62,006 nucleotides of DNA, taken from NCBI RefSeq assembly GCF_003569785.1, contig NZ_KZ984007.1, positions 1 through 62,006 on the forward strand, written 5' to 3'. Position 1 is the first letter of the stretch, and the number at the start of each line of letters is the position of its first letter. The notes under the pieces are model-generated. The model saw only the letters and a list, made by a program, of their open reading frames with translations. It was not told the origin of the DNA and searched no databases. Below, one piece after another: positions 39,566 to 48,529 of this stretch. The stretch is from Leucobacter sp. wl10 (GTDB lineage: Bacteria; Actinomycetota; Actinomycetes; Actinomycetales; Microbacteriaceae). The translations under genes were made by a program, and so were the position numbers.

Positions 39566-41860
39566 TCACGACGCGCTCGAGGCCTCGACGATGCCGCGCC
39601 GCACGCCCCGCTTCGCCTCCCGCGCGAGCCGGGCGTACGAGCCGAGGCGATCCTCGTCGAGACCGGCCGCCGCCGCCTCCTCGCAGGCCTGGGCGATCTG
39701 ATCGAGCAGGTCGATGGTCTGCTTGGCCCAGCGCACGAAGTCGCCCGCGCCGATGCCCGAGTCTCCGAGCACCCGCTCGATGGGCGCGCCCGACGCCCAC
39801 GAGTGCATCGTGGCGGCGAGGCCGGCGTGCGGCATCTCGCCGCGCGGTAGCCGGTGCCGCCCGGCGAGGTCGTCGAGACGCGTCCAGGTGTCGATCACCC
39901 GGTCGTGCGCCGCAGCGAACGCCGCACCGCCCGGCAGCCGCGGCTCCCCCTCGTCGTCGCGACGCGGCTCGTAGCTCAGCACGCAGCACATCGCCGCGAG
40001 GCCCGGAGCGTCGAGGCCGCGCAGCGCGTCGGAGCGCAGGCACTCCGCCACGAGCAGATCCCGCTCCCCGTAGATGCGGCGCAGCGGCTCGCCCCACGGA
40101 GCGACCTGCGGCTCGCCCCCGTTCCGCTCCAGGTACCCCAGATCGAGCAGCAGCTCCACGACCCGGTCGAAGGTGCGCGCGATCGTGCCCGTGCGCGACG
40201 CGATCTGGCGGCGGCCGCGCTCGATGCGACGGCGCAGCTTGCGCGCACGATCCTCCCACCGTCTGCGATCGGCCCCCTGGGACCGCGCGACCGCGGCGTC
40301 GTAGCCGGCCAGCGACTCCTGCTCGGCGCGCAGCTCGCGCGCCTGGTCCACCACCGCGCGGTCGGCCTGGAACTGGGCGAACGACAGCTCGAGCGTCTCC
40401 CGTGCGCGATCCTCGTCCATGCGCTGCAGCAGGTTGACCGCCATGTTGGGGGTGGGCCGGAAGCTGGATCGCACCGGGAAGGAGCGCGCCCCCGCGAGGT
40501 GGGCCAGCGCCTCGAGGTCGACGCCGTCGCTCCAGACGACCACCGCGTGCCCCTCGGTGTCGATGCCGCGGCGGCCCGCGCGGCCGGTCAGCTGCGTGTA
40601 CTCCCCCGACGTCAGGGGCACGCGCTGCTCGCCGTTGTACTTCTCGAGCTTCTCGATCACCACCGCGCGCGCGGGCATGTTGATGCCGAGCGCCAGGGTC
40701 TCGGTCGCGAAGACCAGCTTGACGAGGCGGCGCTGGAAGAGGCGCTCGACCACGGTCTTGAAGGCGGGCAGCAGCCCGGCGTGGTGGGCTGCGACGCCCC
40801 GCTCGAGACCCGCCAGCCACTCGCGCACCCCGAGCACGCGCCGCTCCTCATCGCTCATCCCGCGCACCTCGGCGCGGGCGATGCGACGGATCTCCTCGCG
40901 CTCCTCCCGGCTCGTGAGCGAGACGCCCTCGTAGAGGCACTGGCGGACGGCCTGATCGCAGCCATTGCGGCTGAAGATGAAGACGATCGCGGGCAGCAGC
41001 CCGGTCTCGTCGAGCGCGCGGACGACATCGGCCCGGGAGATGCGGCGGCTGCGGCGCACCGGCGCCCGCCCGCGCGATCGCTCGCGCCCCCCGCGCTGCC
41101 CGTGGCCGGCGGGGCCCCGTCTCCGATCCTCCCCGCCCCGGTCGCCGGCACCACGGCCCCCGTCGAGCATGCGCAGCTCGGGGTTGAGGCGCCCGCCCGC
41201 GGCGAGCTCGCCGTCGCGACCGACGTAGAGGGGCAGCAGCGCCCTCGAGGTGAGCACGTGCTGATAGAGCGGCACCGGCCGGTGCTCGGAGAGGATCACG
41301 TCTGTGTCGCCGCGCACCGCGTGCATCCAGTCGCCGAACTCCTCGGCGTTCGAGACGGTGGCCGAGAGCGCGACGAGGCGGACGCTCTGCGGGAGGTGGA
41401 GGATGATCTCCTCCCAGACGGCCCCCCGGAAACGATCGCCCAGGTAGTGCACCTCGTCGAGCACGACGAATGCGAGGCCGTCGAGCGCATCGGACTCGGC
41501 GTAGATCATGTTGCGCAGCACCTCGGTCGTCATGACGACGACGGGGGCGTCGCCCCGCAGGTTCACGTCGCCCGTGAGCAGGCCGACCTCGTCCTCGCCG
41601 TACTCCGCGCACAGCTCGTGGAACTTCTGGTTGGAGAGGGCCTTGATGGGGGCGGTGTAGAAGATGCGCGCGTCCCGCTCGCGGCGCGCGAGGTACACGG
41701 CGAACTCGGCGACGGTCGTCTTCCCCGAGCCTGTGGGGGCCGCGACGAGCACGCTGCGCCCGCTCTCGAGGCGCTCGCAGGCCGTGCGCTGGAAGGCGTC
41801 GAGCGGATACCCGAGCCGGGCCGCGAACGCCCCGAGCGCCGGGAAGTCGGCGTCGCTCAT
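39566..41860 (-). CDS. DEAD/DEAH-box RNA helicase, HelY/Ski2-like
   Basis: A 764-residue superfamily 2 helicase of the Ski2/Mtr4 group. Motif I APTGSGKTT is at about 40-48, the DExH box DEVHYLGD is at about 134-141, and motifs IV to VI lie in the second RecA domain (FATETLALGINMPAR and QLTGRAGRRG). A DSHCT-like C-terminal domain follows. An insertion rich in Gly and Arg (RGAGDRGGEDRRRGPAG) sits between the two RecA domains. This is the neighbour of tatC and pafBC in many actinobacteria. Four-base overlap with tatC. Confidence 0.9.
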   Translation of the reverse strand: MSDADFPALGAFAARLGYPLDAFQRTACERLESGRSVLVAAPTGSGKTTVAEFAVYLARRERDARIFYTAPIKALSNQKFHELCAEYGEDEVGLLTGDVNLRGDAPVVVMTTEVLRNMIYAESDALDGLAFVVLDEVHYLGDRFRGAVWEEIILHLPQSVRLVALSATVSNAEEFGDWMHAVRGDTDVILSEHRPVPLYQHVLTSRALLPLYVGRDGELAAGGRLNPELRMLDGGRGAGDRGGEDRRRGPAGHGQRGGRERSRGRAPVRRSRRISRADVVRALDETGLLPAIVFIFSRNGCDQAVRQCLYEGVSLTSREEREEIRRIARAEVRGMSDEERRVLGVREWLAGLERGVAAHHAGLLPAFKTVVERLFQRRLVKLVFATETLALGINMPARAVVIEKLEKYNGEQRVPLTSGEYTQLTGRAGRRGIDTEGHAVVVWSDGVDLEALAHLAGARSFPVRSSFRPTPNMAVNLLQRMDEDRARETLELSFAQFQADRAVVDQARELRAEQESLAGYDAAVARSQGADRRRWEDRARKLRRRIERGRRQIASRTGTIARTFDRVVELLLDLGYLERNGGEPQVAPWGEPLRRIYGERDLLVAECLRSDALRGLDAPGLAAMCCVLSYEPRRDDEGEPRLPGGAAFAAAHDRVIDTWTRLDDLAGRHRLPRGEMPHAGLAATMHSWASGAPIERVLGDSGIGAGDFVRWAKQTIDLLDQIAQACEEAAAAGLDEDRLGSYARLAREAKRGVRRGIVEASSAS

Positions 41861-42702
41861 GCGGATTCCTCGGCCCCGCCCTTCGTCCGGGGGTCGGACG
41901 CGTCGGATCCGATCCCGTACTCGGCCATCACCGCCGCCTGCTTCTTATCGGCGCGGCGATCGTGGAGGATCGCGATGCCGGCCGCCCCGAAGTAGAGGAC
42001 CACGATCGGCGCCGCGAGCAGGAACATGCTCATGAGGTCTGCCGCGGGAGTCGCGATCCCGGCGAACAGGACGATGCACAGGAGGGCGATCCGCCAGCTC
42101 TTCAGAATCGACTTGCCGCGGAGCACGCCGAGGAAGTTGAGCATCACGAGGAACAGGGGCATGACGAAACCGATGCCCACGGCGAGCAGCAGCTTGATCG
42201 AGAAGTCGAGGTATCGCCTGGCGCTGATGAACGCGGCGTCCTCCTTGGGGGCGAAGCCCGTCAGCAGCTCCACGATGTTCGGGATCACGAGCCACCCGGC
42301 GAAGGCGCCCGCGAGGAACAGCGGAACGGCGACGCCCAGGAAGGCCACGCCGTACAGCTTCTCCCGCCTGGTCAGGCCGGGCGCGAGGAAGGCCCAGATC
42401 TGGTACAGCCAGACGGGGCACGCGAGGATGATCGCGATGAACAGCGAGATCTGGACCTTGAGGTCGAAGGAGCCCGTGATGTCGTCGTAGTTGATCTGCG
42501 CGTTGCGCCCCTGCTCCTCCACGATGTTGTAGACCGGCTGCCTCAGCATCTCCCACACCCAGTCGGAGAGGAACCAGCCCGCCACGAGCCCGATCGCGAT
42601 CGCGATCGCGGAGATCATCAGGCGGTTGCGGAACTCGATCAGGTGCTCGCCGAGGCTCATCCGCCCCTCTGCATTGCGCCGCTTCCGCGCCAGTCTCGCC
42701 AT
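41857..42702 (-). CDS. tatC: Sec-independent translocase subunit TatC
   Basis: A 281-residue six-helix membrane receptor of the twin-arginine pathway. It begins with the cytoplasmic MSLGEHLIEFRNRL motif, the conserved signal-peptide-binding region, then a helix (about 30-48), a loop with FDLKVQISLFIAIILACPVWLYQIWAFLAPGL, FISARRYLDFSIKLLLAVGIGFVMPLFLVML and more helices. tatA, often just upstream of tatC in this neighbourhood, is missing here: only 43 bases separate tatC and pafC. Confidence 0.95.
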   Translation of the reverse strand: MARLARKRRNAEGRMSLGEHLIEFRNRLMISAIAIAIGLVAGWFLSDWVWEMLRQPVYNIVEEQGRNAQINYDDITGSFDLKVQISLFIAIILACPVWLYQIWAFLAPGLTRREKLYGVAFLGVAVPLFLAGAFAGWLVIPNIVELLTGFAPKEDAAFISARRYLDFSIKLLLAVGIGFVMPLFLVMLNFLGVLRGKSILKSWRIALLCIVLFAGIATPAADLMSMFLLAAPIVVLYFGAAGIAILHDRRADKKQAAVMAEYGIGSDASDPRTKGGAEESA

Positions 42703-42745
42703 TCGCTCAGTGTATCGCAGGGGCGCCCGGAGTTCGGCGCCGCGA

Positions 42746-43690
42746 CTAGTCCCCGTAGGCGGAGAGCGCTCGCTCCGCCCACTCGCGCACGGCCTCTCGC
42801 GCTCCGGGCGGGCGCTCGACCACGATCTCGCCGGGCAGCTGCTGCACGAGCCGCACCGCGGTCCCCGGGTGCCAGGCCTCCACGCGCACCCGCAGCCGGC
42901 CCCCCTCCGTCTCGAGCACCTCCGGAGCGAAGCCCGCGAGCTTGGACAGCGCGCGCTCCGAGACGAGGGCGACGATCTCGGTCATCACCGGCCGCTCGGG
43001 CTCGGCCGCGTCGCGCGCCGCCACCGCATCCCGGAGTTCGCGCGGGCGCCGCATCCGATCGACGCGGAACGTGCGCTCGGCTCCCCGGCTCAGACAGAAT
43101 GCGCGCAGGTACCAGGCGCCCGACTCCTGCGTGAGCACGATCGGCTCCACCCGCCGCGCGGTGACCGCTCCGGAGGAGTCGCGGTAGTCGAAGGCCAGCA
43201 CGCGGCCTGCGTCGATCGCCGCCACGACGACCGAGACGCGCCCGTCCTCCGGCTCCGCCGTCACGGAGAGCGACCGGCGCTCCACGGCTCCGAGTGCCCC
43301 GCCCAGCTTGGCCGCGAGGCGGGTCGCCGTCTCAGCGTCGTCCGGCGGGAGCAGCGGCGCGAGCGACTGCAGCCCCGCGATCAGCGCGGCCGTCTCGACG
43401 GGCGCGAAGCGCGGCGCCTCGTCGACGCCGACCGTGTGCGTGAGGCTCACGACGTCGTGCTGCTCGAACGCGTCCCAGTCGATGTCGAAGAGATCCTCGT
43501 GCTGATAGCTGAGCGTCTCCCCCGGCACGCCGGCGGTGCCGAGGAAGCGCACGAGCGTGCGCAGCAGCTCCGGCGGCGCGTTGAACGCGGCCGCGAGGTC
43601 GGAGACAGGGGTCGGCCCGTGCTCGCGCAGGTAGGGCACGAGCGAGAGCAGGAGCATGACCCGGTCCGGCGCGATGATCTGCTTACGCAT
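42746..43690 (-). CDS. pafC: WYL-domain transcriptional regulator PafC
   Basis: A 314-residue protein with an N-terminal HTH/winged-helix region (about 1-90) and a WYL domain (about 150-230, GAWYLRAFCL) plus a WCX-like C-terminal domain. It pairs with PafB to form the activator of the DNA damage response described in mycobacteria. The gene overlaps pafB by eight bases. Confidence 0.88.
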   Translation of the reverse strand: MRKQIIAPDRVMLLLSLVPYLREHGPTPVSDLAAAFNAPPELLRTLVRFLGTAGVPGETLSYQHEDLFDIDWDAFEQHDVVSLTHTVGVDEAPRFAPVETAALIAGLQSLAPLLPPDDAETATRLAAKLGGALGAVERRSLSVTAEPEDGRVSVVVAAIDAGRVLAFDYRDSSGAVTARRVEPIVLTQESGAWYLRAFCLSRGAERTFRVDRMRRPRELRDAVAARDAAEPERPVMTEIVALVSERALSKLAGFAPEVLETEGGRLRVRVEAWHPGTAVRLVQQLPGEIVVERPPGAREAVREWAERALSAYGD

Positions 43691-44708
43691 CCGCCGCCTC
43701 CCGCCCCCCGTGCTGCCGGGCGACCCTGCGCAGCCCGTCGGTCACGAGTGCGCGCAGCGCCTCGGGCGCGGCCACCGCGACCTCCGCCCCGTAGCCCATC
43801 AGCTCCTCGGAGAAGAGGTGCGCGTCGAGAACGCCGACGACCAGCTCGACGGCGCCATCCTCCGACGCAGGTGCGGCCCCGTCGTCTGCCGGCTCCTTCC
43901 GCGACGCAAGCCGGGCCTCCGCCGTCGAGCCGGGTTCCACCCGCAGGTGCGCCCTCCGCTCCTCCCGCAGGCCCAGCATCTCGTCGACGACGGCATCGGC
44001 TCGAGCGTGCAGGCCGGGATCGAAGCTCTCGCCGCTCACCCGCACGGCGCTCGTGATGCGCTCCAGCAGGAACACCCGATCCGCGTCCCGCTCGAGGTCC
44101 CGCCCGATCAGGTGCCACCTGCCGTCGGCGCGGTGCAGGCGCAGCGGCGCGACCCTCCGCTCGAGCGGGTCCTCCCGACCCGGGAGCCTGTAGGCGAACC
44201 GCACGACGCGATCCGCGTCGATCGCTCGCTGAAGCGGGGCGGCCGCCGGCTCGATCGATCCGAGGCTCGGGGCGACCCCGAGCTGCCGCACGTCGAGCCC
44301 CGCGCCCAGCGCCTCGAGCTTCATCGCCGCCCGGCGCGCCTCCGCGCTCAGACTGCCCTCGCGCCAGGCGAGCGCCGCGAGACGCAGCATCATCAGCTCC
44401 CGCTCGTCGAACCGCAGCCCGGCCGGGAACTCCAGCCGCTCCTTCGCGATGCGGTAGCGGGTGAGCTGGTTGTTCCCCGGTTCCAGGGGCGAATCCATGG
44501 TCTCGACCTGGATCCCGAGCGCGCGCAACTGCTCCTTGTCGCGCTCGAACTGGCGCTCGAGCGCCGTGCTCGACCCCTCCGCGCGGAACCTCTCGGCGTA
44601 CCCGTACACGGAGGAGAGCAGGTCTCGCTTCGTCACCCCCTCGGGGCTCACGACGAGTGCGAGCACGAGACTGAAGATGCGCTGCTCGCCGGGCACGCGG
44701 CCGGGCAC
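43683..44708 (-). CDS. pafB: WYL-domain transcriptional regulator PafB
   Basis: A 341-residue partner of PafC. The winged-helix N-terminus includes LVVSPEGVTKRDLLSSVYGY, followed by a linker helix, then the WYL domain near GRWHLIGRDLERDA with the conserved Arg- and Trp-rich pocket, and a WCX C-terminal domain. In mycobacteria the PafBC complex drives many DNA repair genes after damage; the inducing signal is thought to be sensed by the WYL domains. Confidence 0.88.
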   Translation of the reverse strand: MPGRVPGEQRIFSLVLALVVSPEGVTKRDLLSSVYGYAERFRAEGSSTALERQFERDKEQLRALGIQVETMDSPLEPGNNQLTRYRIAKERLEFPAGLRFDERELMMLRLAALAWREGSLSAEARRAAMKLEALGAGLDVRQLGVAPSLGSIEPAAAPLQRAIDADRVVRFAYRLPGREDPLERRVAPLRLHRADGRWHLIGRDLERDADRVFLLERITSAVRVSGESFDPGLHARADAVVDEMLGLREERRAHLRVEPGSTAEARLASRKEPADDGAAPASEDGAVELVVGVLDAHLFSEELMGYGAEVAVAAPEALRALVTDGLRRVARQHGGREAADA

Positions 44709-44716
44709 GGATCGCC

Positions 44717-45649
44717 TCAGCCGACGCCCACGATGTCGACCACCACCACCCGGGCGTCGCCGCCCTGCGGCCGATCGATGACGACCACCTGCGATCCGAC
44801 CGTCTTACCGGTCAGCTCTCCGCGGAACGTGAAGCCCGACTGCGCGACCTGATCCTCGGCGCCGAGCGCCATGACACCCGTGTCCCAGCTGTTCGTCTGC
44901 TCCTGACCGTCCCAGCCGACGCTGAGGACCTGCGCGATGACGTTGTCGCTCGCGGCCACCTTCGCACCGTCGCCCGCGATGCGCACCGCCGAGCTGGTGC
45001 CCGCGGGGGCATCGCGCGGGGGCAGCACGACTCCCGGGCGGCCCTTCTCGTTGGTGACGACCGCGGGGTAGCCAGATGGCAGGCCGCGAACAGAGCCTCG
45101 GGCCGTGAGCGGGCCCGCGGAAACCGTGTCGATGACGCCCACGATGGGCGCGGTGGACGTGCTGCGGAGCTGGGCGCCGAGCTGCGCGCTCTCCTTGGGA
45201 GACATCGCCAGCACCACCCGGTCGCCCGGCGAGGTGCACCGCACGGCCTCGCTGAGCGGGTTGGAATTCTTGCGATCGATCATCAGGAACTCGGGCGACC
45301 CCTTCGCCTGGGAGAATCCCGGGCTCGCATAGAGCTGATTCCCGCTCGCGGAGTCGAAGAACGCCATGTTCACGCCGACGAGCGATCCCTCGCTCGCGAC
45401 GTCGGTGCGATCCTCGGCCGATTCGACGACGGTGCGCTGCGACGTGAGGATCTCGGTCTGCTTCGGAACCGAGACCTGCGGCGCCTCACCGAAGGCGCCC
45501 TGCACGGTCACGGTGTCACTGAGTACACCCGGCTTGAGCCGCGGCTCGCAATCGGCGGCGGCGGACTGCTGAGCGCTGCAGCCGGTCACGCCGGCGAGGA
45601 GCAGCACCGCCGCTGCGGTTGCGGGGACGAGTCGACGAAGCATATGCAC
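44717..45649 (-). CDS. FKBP-type peptidyl-prolyl isomerase-like lipoprotein
   Basis: A 310-residue secreted lipoprotein. The signal peptide (MLRRLVPATAAAVLLLAGVTGC) ends with the lipobox Cys24. Two related halves resemble FKBP folds: GVNMAFFDSASGNQLYASPG and VGWDGQEQTNSWDTG, each in the place where FKBP domains have their binding strands. Domain sequences are diverged, so prolyl isomerase activity is uncertain. It is eight bases from pafB, a common neighbour pair in the family. Confidence 0.7.
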   Translation of the reverse strand: MHMLRRLVPATAAAVLLLAGVTGCSAQQSAAADCEPRLKPGVLSDTVTVQGAFGEAPQVSVPKQTEILTSQRTVVESAEDRTDVASEGSLVGVNMAFFDSASGNQLYASPGFSQAKGSPEFLMIDRKNSNPLSEAVRCTSPGDRVVLAMSPKESAQLGAQLRSTSTAPIVGVIDTVSAGPLTARGSVRGLPSGYPAVVTNEKGRPGVVLPPRDAPAGTSSAVRIAGDGAKVAASDNVIAQVLSVGWDGQEQTNSWDTGVMALGAEDQVAQSGFTFRGELTGKTVGSQVVVIDRPQGGDARVVVVDIVGVG

Positions 45650-45676
45650 CTCTCACGGAAGCCTGTACGAACCTCG

Positions 45677-47437
45677 CTATCCTATCGAATCGGGGTGAGC
45701 CCCGCCGTCAGCTCGCTCACGGGCGAAGCGCTGCGCCTCTCGCACCTTCTTGCGCAGCACCCGGTCGCTCTTGCCCCGATCGCCCACGACCTCGGCGGTC
45801 CACACCTCCGAGGGTTCCCGGCCTCCGAGATCGGGGAGCCAGCTGGCCAGGTCGTCGTCGGTGAAGTCGCTCTTGGAGGCGCGGCGCTTGAGCCCGGGCA
45901 GGATCGCTCCCGGGGCGAGCCGACGCGCCGTGACGAGGAAACCCGTGTGGGCGACCATGCGGTGGTCGGGCCGCACCGCGAGCCCCTCGACGTGCCAGCC
46001 GCGCACCATCGTCTCGGAGGACTGCGGGTGCGTGAACGAGCCGCTGCGCCGGATCTCTTCCGCCGTGCGGGAGAGCTGCGTCGCCGTCGCCACGTAGCAG
46101 ATGATCACCCCGCCGGGCGCGAGGGCCTCCGCCGCGACGCCGACGCACTCCCAGGGGGCGAGCATGTCGAGCACGACGCGGTCGATGCCGCCCTCCGGGC
46201 AGGTGGCGGGCAGCGCCCGCTGCAGGTCCCCGACCGTGACGGTCCAGTTCTCGGGGGCGCGGCCCGTGAACGCGGCGACGTTGCCGCGGGCGATGTCGGC
46301 GAACTCCTCGCGGCGCTCGAACGAGTAGAGGCGCCCCTCCGGCCCGATCCCGCGCAGCAGGTGGAGCGACAGCGCACCCGACCCCACCCCCGCCTCGACC
46401 ACGCGCGCGCCGGGGAAGATATCGGCGAGCGACAGGATCTGCGCCGCGTCCTTCGGGTAGACGATCGCCGCGCCGCGCGGCATCGACATCACGAAGTCGG
46501 AGAGCAGGGGGCGCAGCGCGAGGTACTCCTCGCCGCTGCTGTTCGTCACGACCGAGCCGTCCGGCAGCCCCGCCAGCTCCCCGTGGCGGATCATGCCCCG
46601 GTGGCTGTGGAACTCCCCCTCCGGCACGAGCGTGATGGTGTTGATGCGCCCCTTCGGCCCCGTGAGCTGCACGCGGTCGCCGTAGCCGAGCGGGCCGCGA
46701 GGCGCGGGAGTTCCGTCGAGCGGGCCGCGAGGCGGTGCCTCCCCGGTTCCCGGGAATCCCGTCCGCAGCGCGGTGAAGCGCTCGGCGAGCCGCTGCGCGT
46801 CCACGGCGGCGAGCGTCGGCCACAGCTCGTGCGCCGGCGCCTCCGAGAGGTCCACGAGGTTCGGGACGCCGATCGCGATCGCCCCCGAGGCGCGGGCGGC
46901 GGTGAGCCCGGGCGTGGAGTCCTCGATCGCCAGGCAGTCCTCGATCGCCACGCCGAGCAGCTCCGCGCCGCGCAGGTAGGGATCCGGGTGCGGCTTCTCA
47001 TGAGCCGCCTCGTCTCCCGTCACGCTGGCGACGAAGGTCCCCTCCGGGAGCATCTCGAGCACGACATCGGCGATCGAACGCACCGACATGGTGACGAGCG
47101 CGCAGGGCACGCCCGCCTCGGCGAGCGAGGAGAGCAGTTCGAGAGCGCCGGGACGCCACTGCGGCGTCGAGCCTCGCAGTCCGGAGATCACGGCCGCCGC
47201 CCACTCCGCCACGATCTCGTCGACGCCGAGGGGCACGCCGAGCTCTTGGAACAGGCCCGCCGCCGCCCGCAGGCCCGAGCCGACCATCCGCTCGCGCACC
47301 TCGGGGCTCAGCTCGATCCCGTACCGGGCGAGCATCGCGAGCTCGGCGTCGAGCCAGAGCGGCTCGGAGTCGATCAGTGTGCCGTCCATGTCCCACAGCA
47401 CGGCGGCGGGGCCGGTTCGATCAGGGGTCGCGCTCAT
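45677..47437 (-). CDS. trmI: HAD hydrolase fused to tRNA (adenine-58-N1)-methyltransferase TrmI
   Basis: One open frame of 586 residues with two domains. Residues 1-230 are a HAD phosphatase with DMDGT (Asp16 and Asp18), phosphoglycolate/beta-phosphoglucomutase-like, with KPHPDPYL and IEDSTPG. A Pro/Gly-rich linker (about 232-252) contains a duplicated RGPL motif (PPRGPLDG and APRGPLGYG). From about 255 on comes TrmI: GDRVQLTGPKGRINTITL, then motif I VVEAGVGSGALSLHLL and LDMLAPWECV, giving m1A58 of tRNA. No stop or start codon lies between, so it is a true fusion in this assembly. In relatives I expect separate genes. Confidence 0.85.
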   Translation of the reverse strand: MSATPDRTGPAAVLWDMDGTLIDSEPLWLDAELAMLARYGIELSPEVRERMVGSGLRAAAGLFQELGVPLGVDEIVAEWAAAVISGLRGSTPQWRPGALELLSSLAEAGVPCALVTMSVRSIADVVLEMLPEGTFVASVTGDEAAHEKPHPDPYLRGAELLGVAIEDCLAIEDSTPGLTAARASGAIAIGVPNLVDLSEAPAHELWPTLAAVDAQRLAERFTALRTGFPGTGEAPPRGPLDGTPAPRGPLGYGDRVQLTGPKGRINTITLVPEGEFHSHRGMIRHGELAGLPDGSVVTNSSGEEYLALRPLLSDFVMSMPRGAAIVYPKDAAQILSLADIFPGARVVEAGVGSGALSLHLLRGIGPEGRLYSFERREEFADIARGNVAAFTGRAPENWTVTVGDLQRALPATCPEGGIDRVVLDMLAPWECVGVAAEALAPGGVIICYVATATQLSRTAEEIRRSGSFTHPQSSETMVRGWHVEGLAVRPDHRMVAHTGFLVTARRLAPGAILPGLKRRASKSDFTDDDLASWLPDLGGREPSEVWTAEVVGDRGKSDRVLRKKVREAQRFARERADGGAHPDSIG

Positions 47438-47521
47438 CCCAGCAAGTCTAGCGATCCGCACCAGCCCCGCAGCAGCCGATATCCTGGAGCACACCCGTCC
47501 CGACCCGAGGAGCGCCGCTTC

Positions 47522-48529
47522 GTGACCCCACCCGCAGCCCCGTACCCCCGCGTTCTCATCGCCGCGTTCCAGGGCTGGAGCGACGCGGGCGACGCGACCA
47601 CCGACGTACTGCAGCACCTCGGCGAGCTGCTCGACGTCGAGGTGCTGCACGTCATCAGCTCGGAGGGCTATGTCGACTTCCAGGTGCATCGCCCCCGCCT
47701 CATGCTCGAAGCGAACGGCAAGCGCGCGCTCGAATGGCCCGACACCCGGCTCTTCGGCCCGGTGCAGCGCCCGGGCGATCCGGCGGAGCCGAGCAGCACC
47801 GGCGCCGAGGGCGCCCCCGAGAGCGGCGCCGAGACGGTGCGCCGGCTCGACGGCAGTCCGGTCACCGACCTCTTCCTGCTGGCCGGGGTGGAGCCCGCTC
47901 GGGACTGGCAGAACTTCGCCGACGAAGTGGTGGAACTCATCGACGTGTGGGCGATCGACACCGTCATCATCCTCGGGTCGATGTTCTCGGACGCCCCGCA
48001 CTCGCGGCCCATCGTCACGACGCTCACCTCCGAGAGCGCCGAGCTGCGGGCGCAGACCGGTGCCGAGCGCAGCAGCTACGAGGGGCCGGCCGGCATCTCC
48101 TCCGTGGTCGATCTGGCGCTCGCTGACGCCGGCATCCCGCCGGTCTCGCTGTGGGCGCAGGTGCCGCACTACGTGCACAGCACCCCGTCCCCCAAGGCGA
48201 CGCTGGCTCTGCTCGACAAGCTCGAGGAGCTGCTCGACATCGTGATCCCCCGCGGCGAGCTGCTGGCCCAGGCCAACGAGTGGGAGACCAACATCAACCG
48301 CATCGCCGCTGCCGACGAGGAGATGTCGCGGTACATCCGGCGGCTCGAGGAGTCGCGCGACGAGGCGCTCGCGGCCGAGACCACCGGCGACGCGATCGCG
48401 ATGGAGTTCGAGAAGTTCCTCGAGCGGGACCACCGGCCCCCGCGCGCGGGCGATGCGGGGCAGGCTCCGGATGGGAACGGGGACGCGGACCCGGGAGCCG
48501 CCGGGCCCGAGGAGGGCGACCCGGCCTAG
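47522..48529 (+). CDS. PAC2-family protein (proteasome assembly chaperone-like)
   Basis: A 335-residue protein of the PAC2 superfamily: LIAAFQGWSDAGDATTDVLQHL and FQVHRPRLML near the start, LFLLAGVEPARDWQNF, IDTVIILGSMFSDAPHSRP and GPAGISSVV in the middle, and a Glu-rich helical tail. Family members are close to archaeal and eukaryotic proteasome assembly factors, but the function in actinobacteria is not settled. GTG 47522 follows a GAGGAG at a distance of about ten bases. It converges on mshC with a four-base overlap. Confidence 0.85.
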   Translation: MTPPAAPYPRVLIAAFQGWSDAGDATTDVLQHLGELLDVEVLHVISSEGYVDFQVHRPRLMLEANGKRALEWPDTRLFGPVQRPGDPAEPSSTGAEGAPESGAETVRRLDGSPVTDLFLLAGVEPARDWQNFADEVVELIDVWAIDTVIILGSMFSDAPHSRPIVTTLTSESAELRAQTGAERSSYEGPAGISSVVDLALADAGIPPVSLWAQVPHYVHSTPSPKATLALLDKLEELLDIVIPRGELLAQANEWETNINRIAAADEEMSRYIRRLEESRDEALAAETTGDAIAMEFEKFLERDHRPPRAGDAGQAPDGNGDADPGAAGPEEGDPA

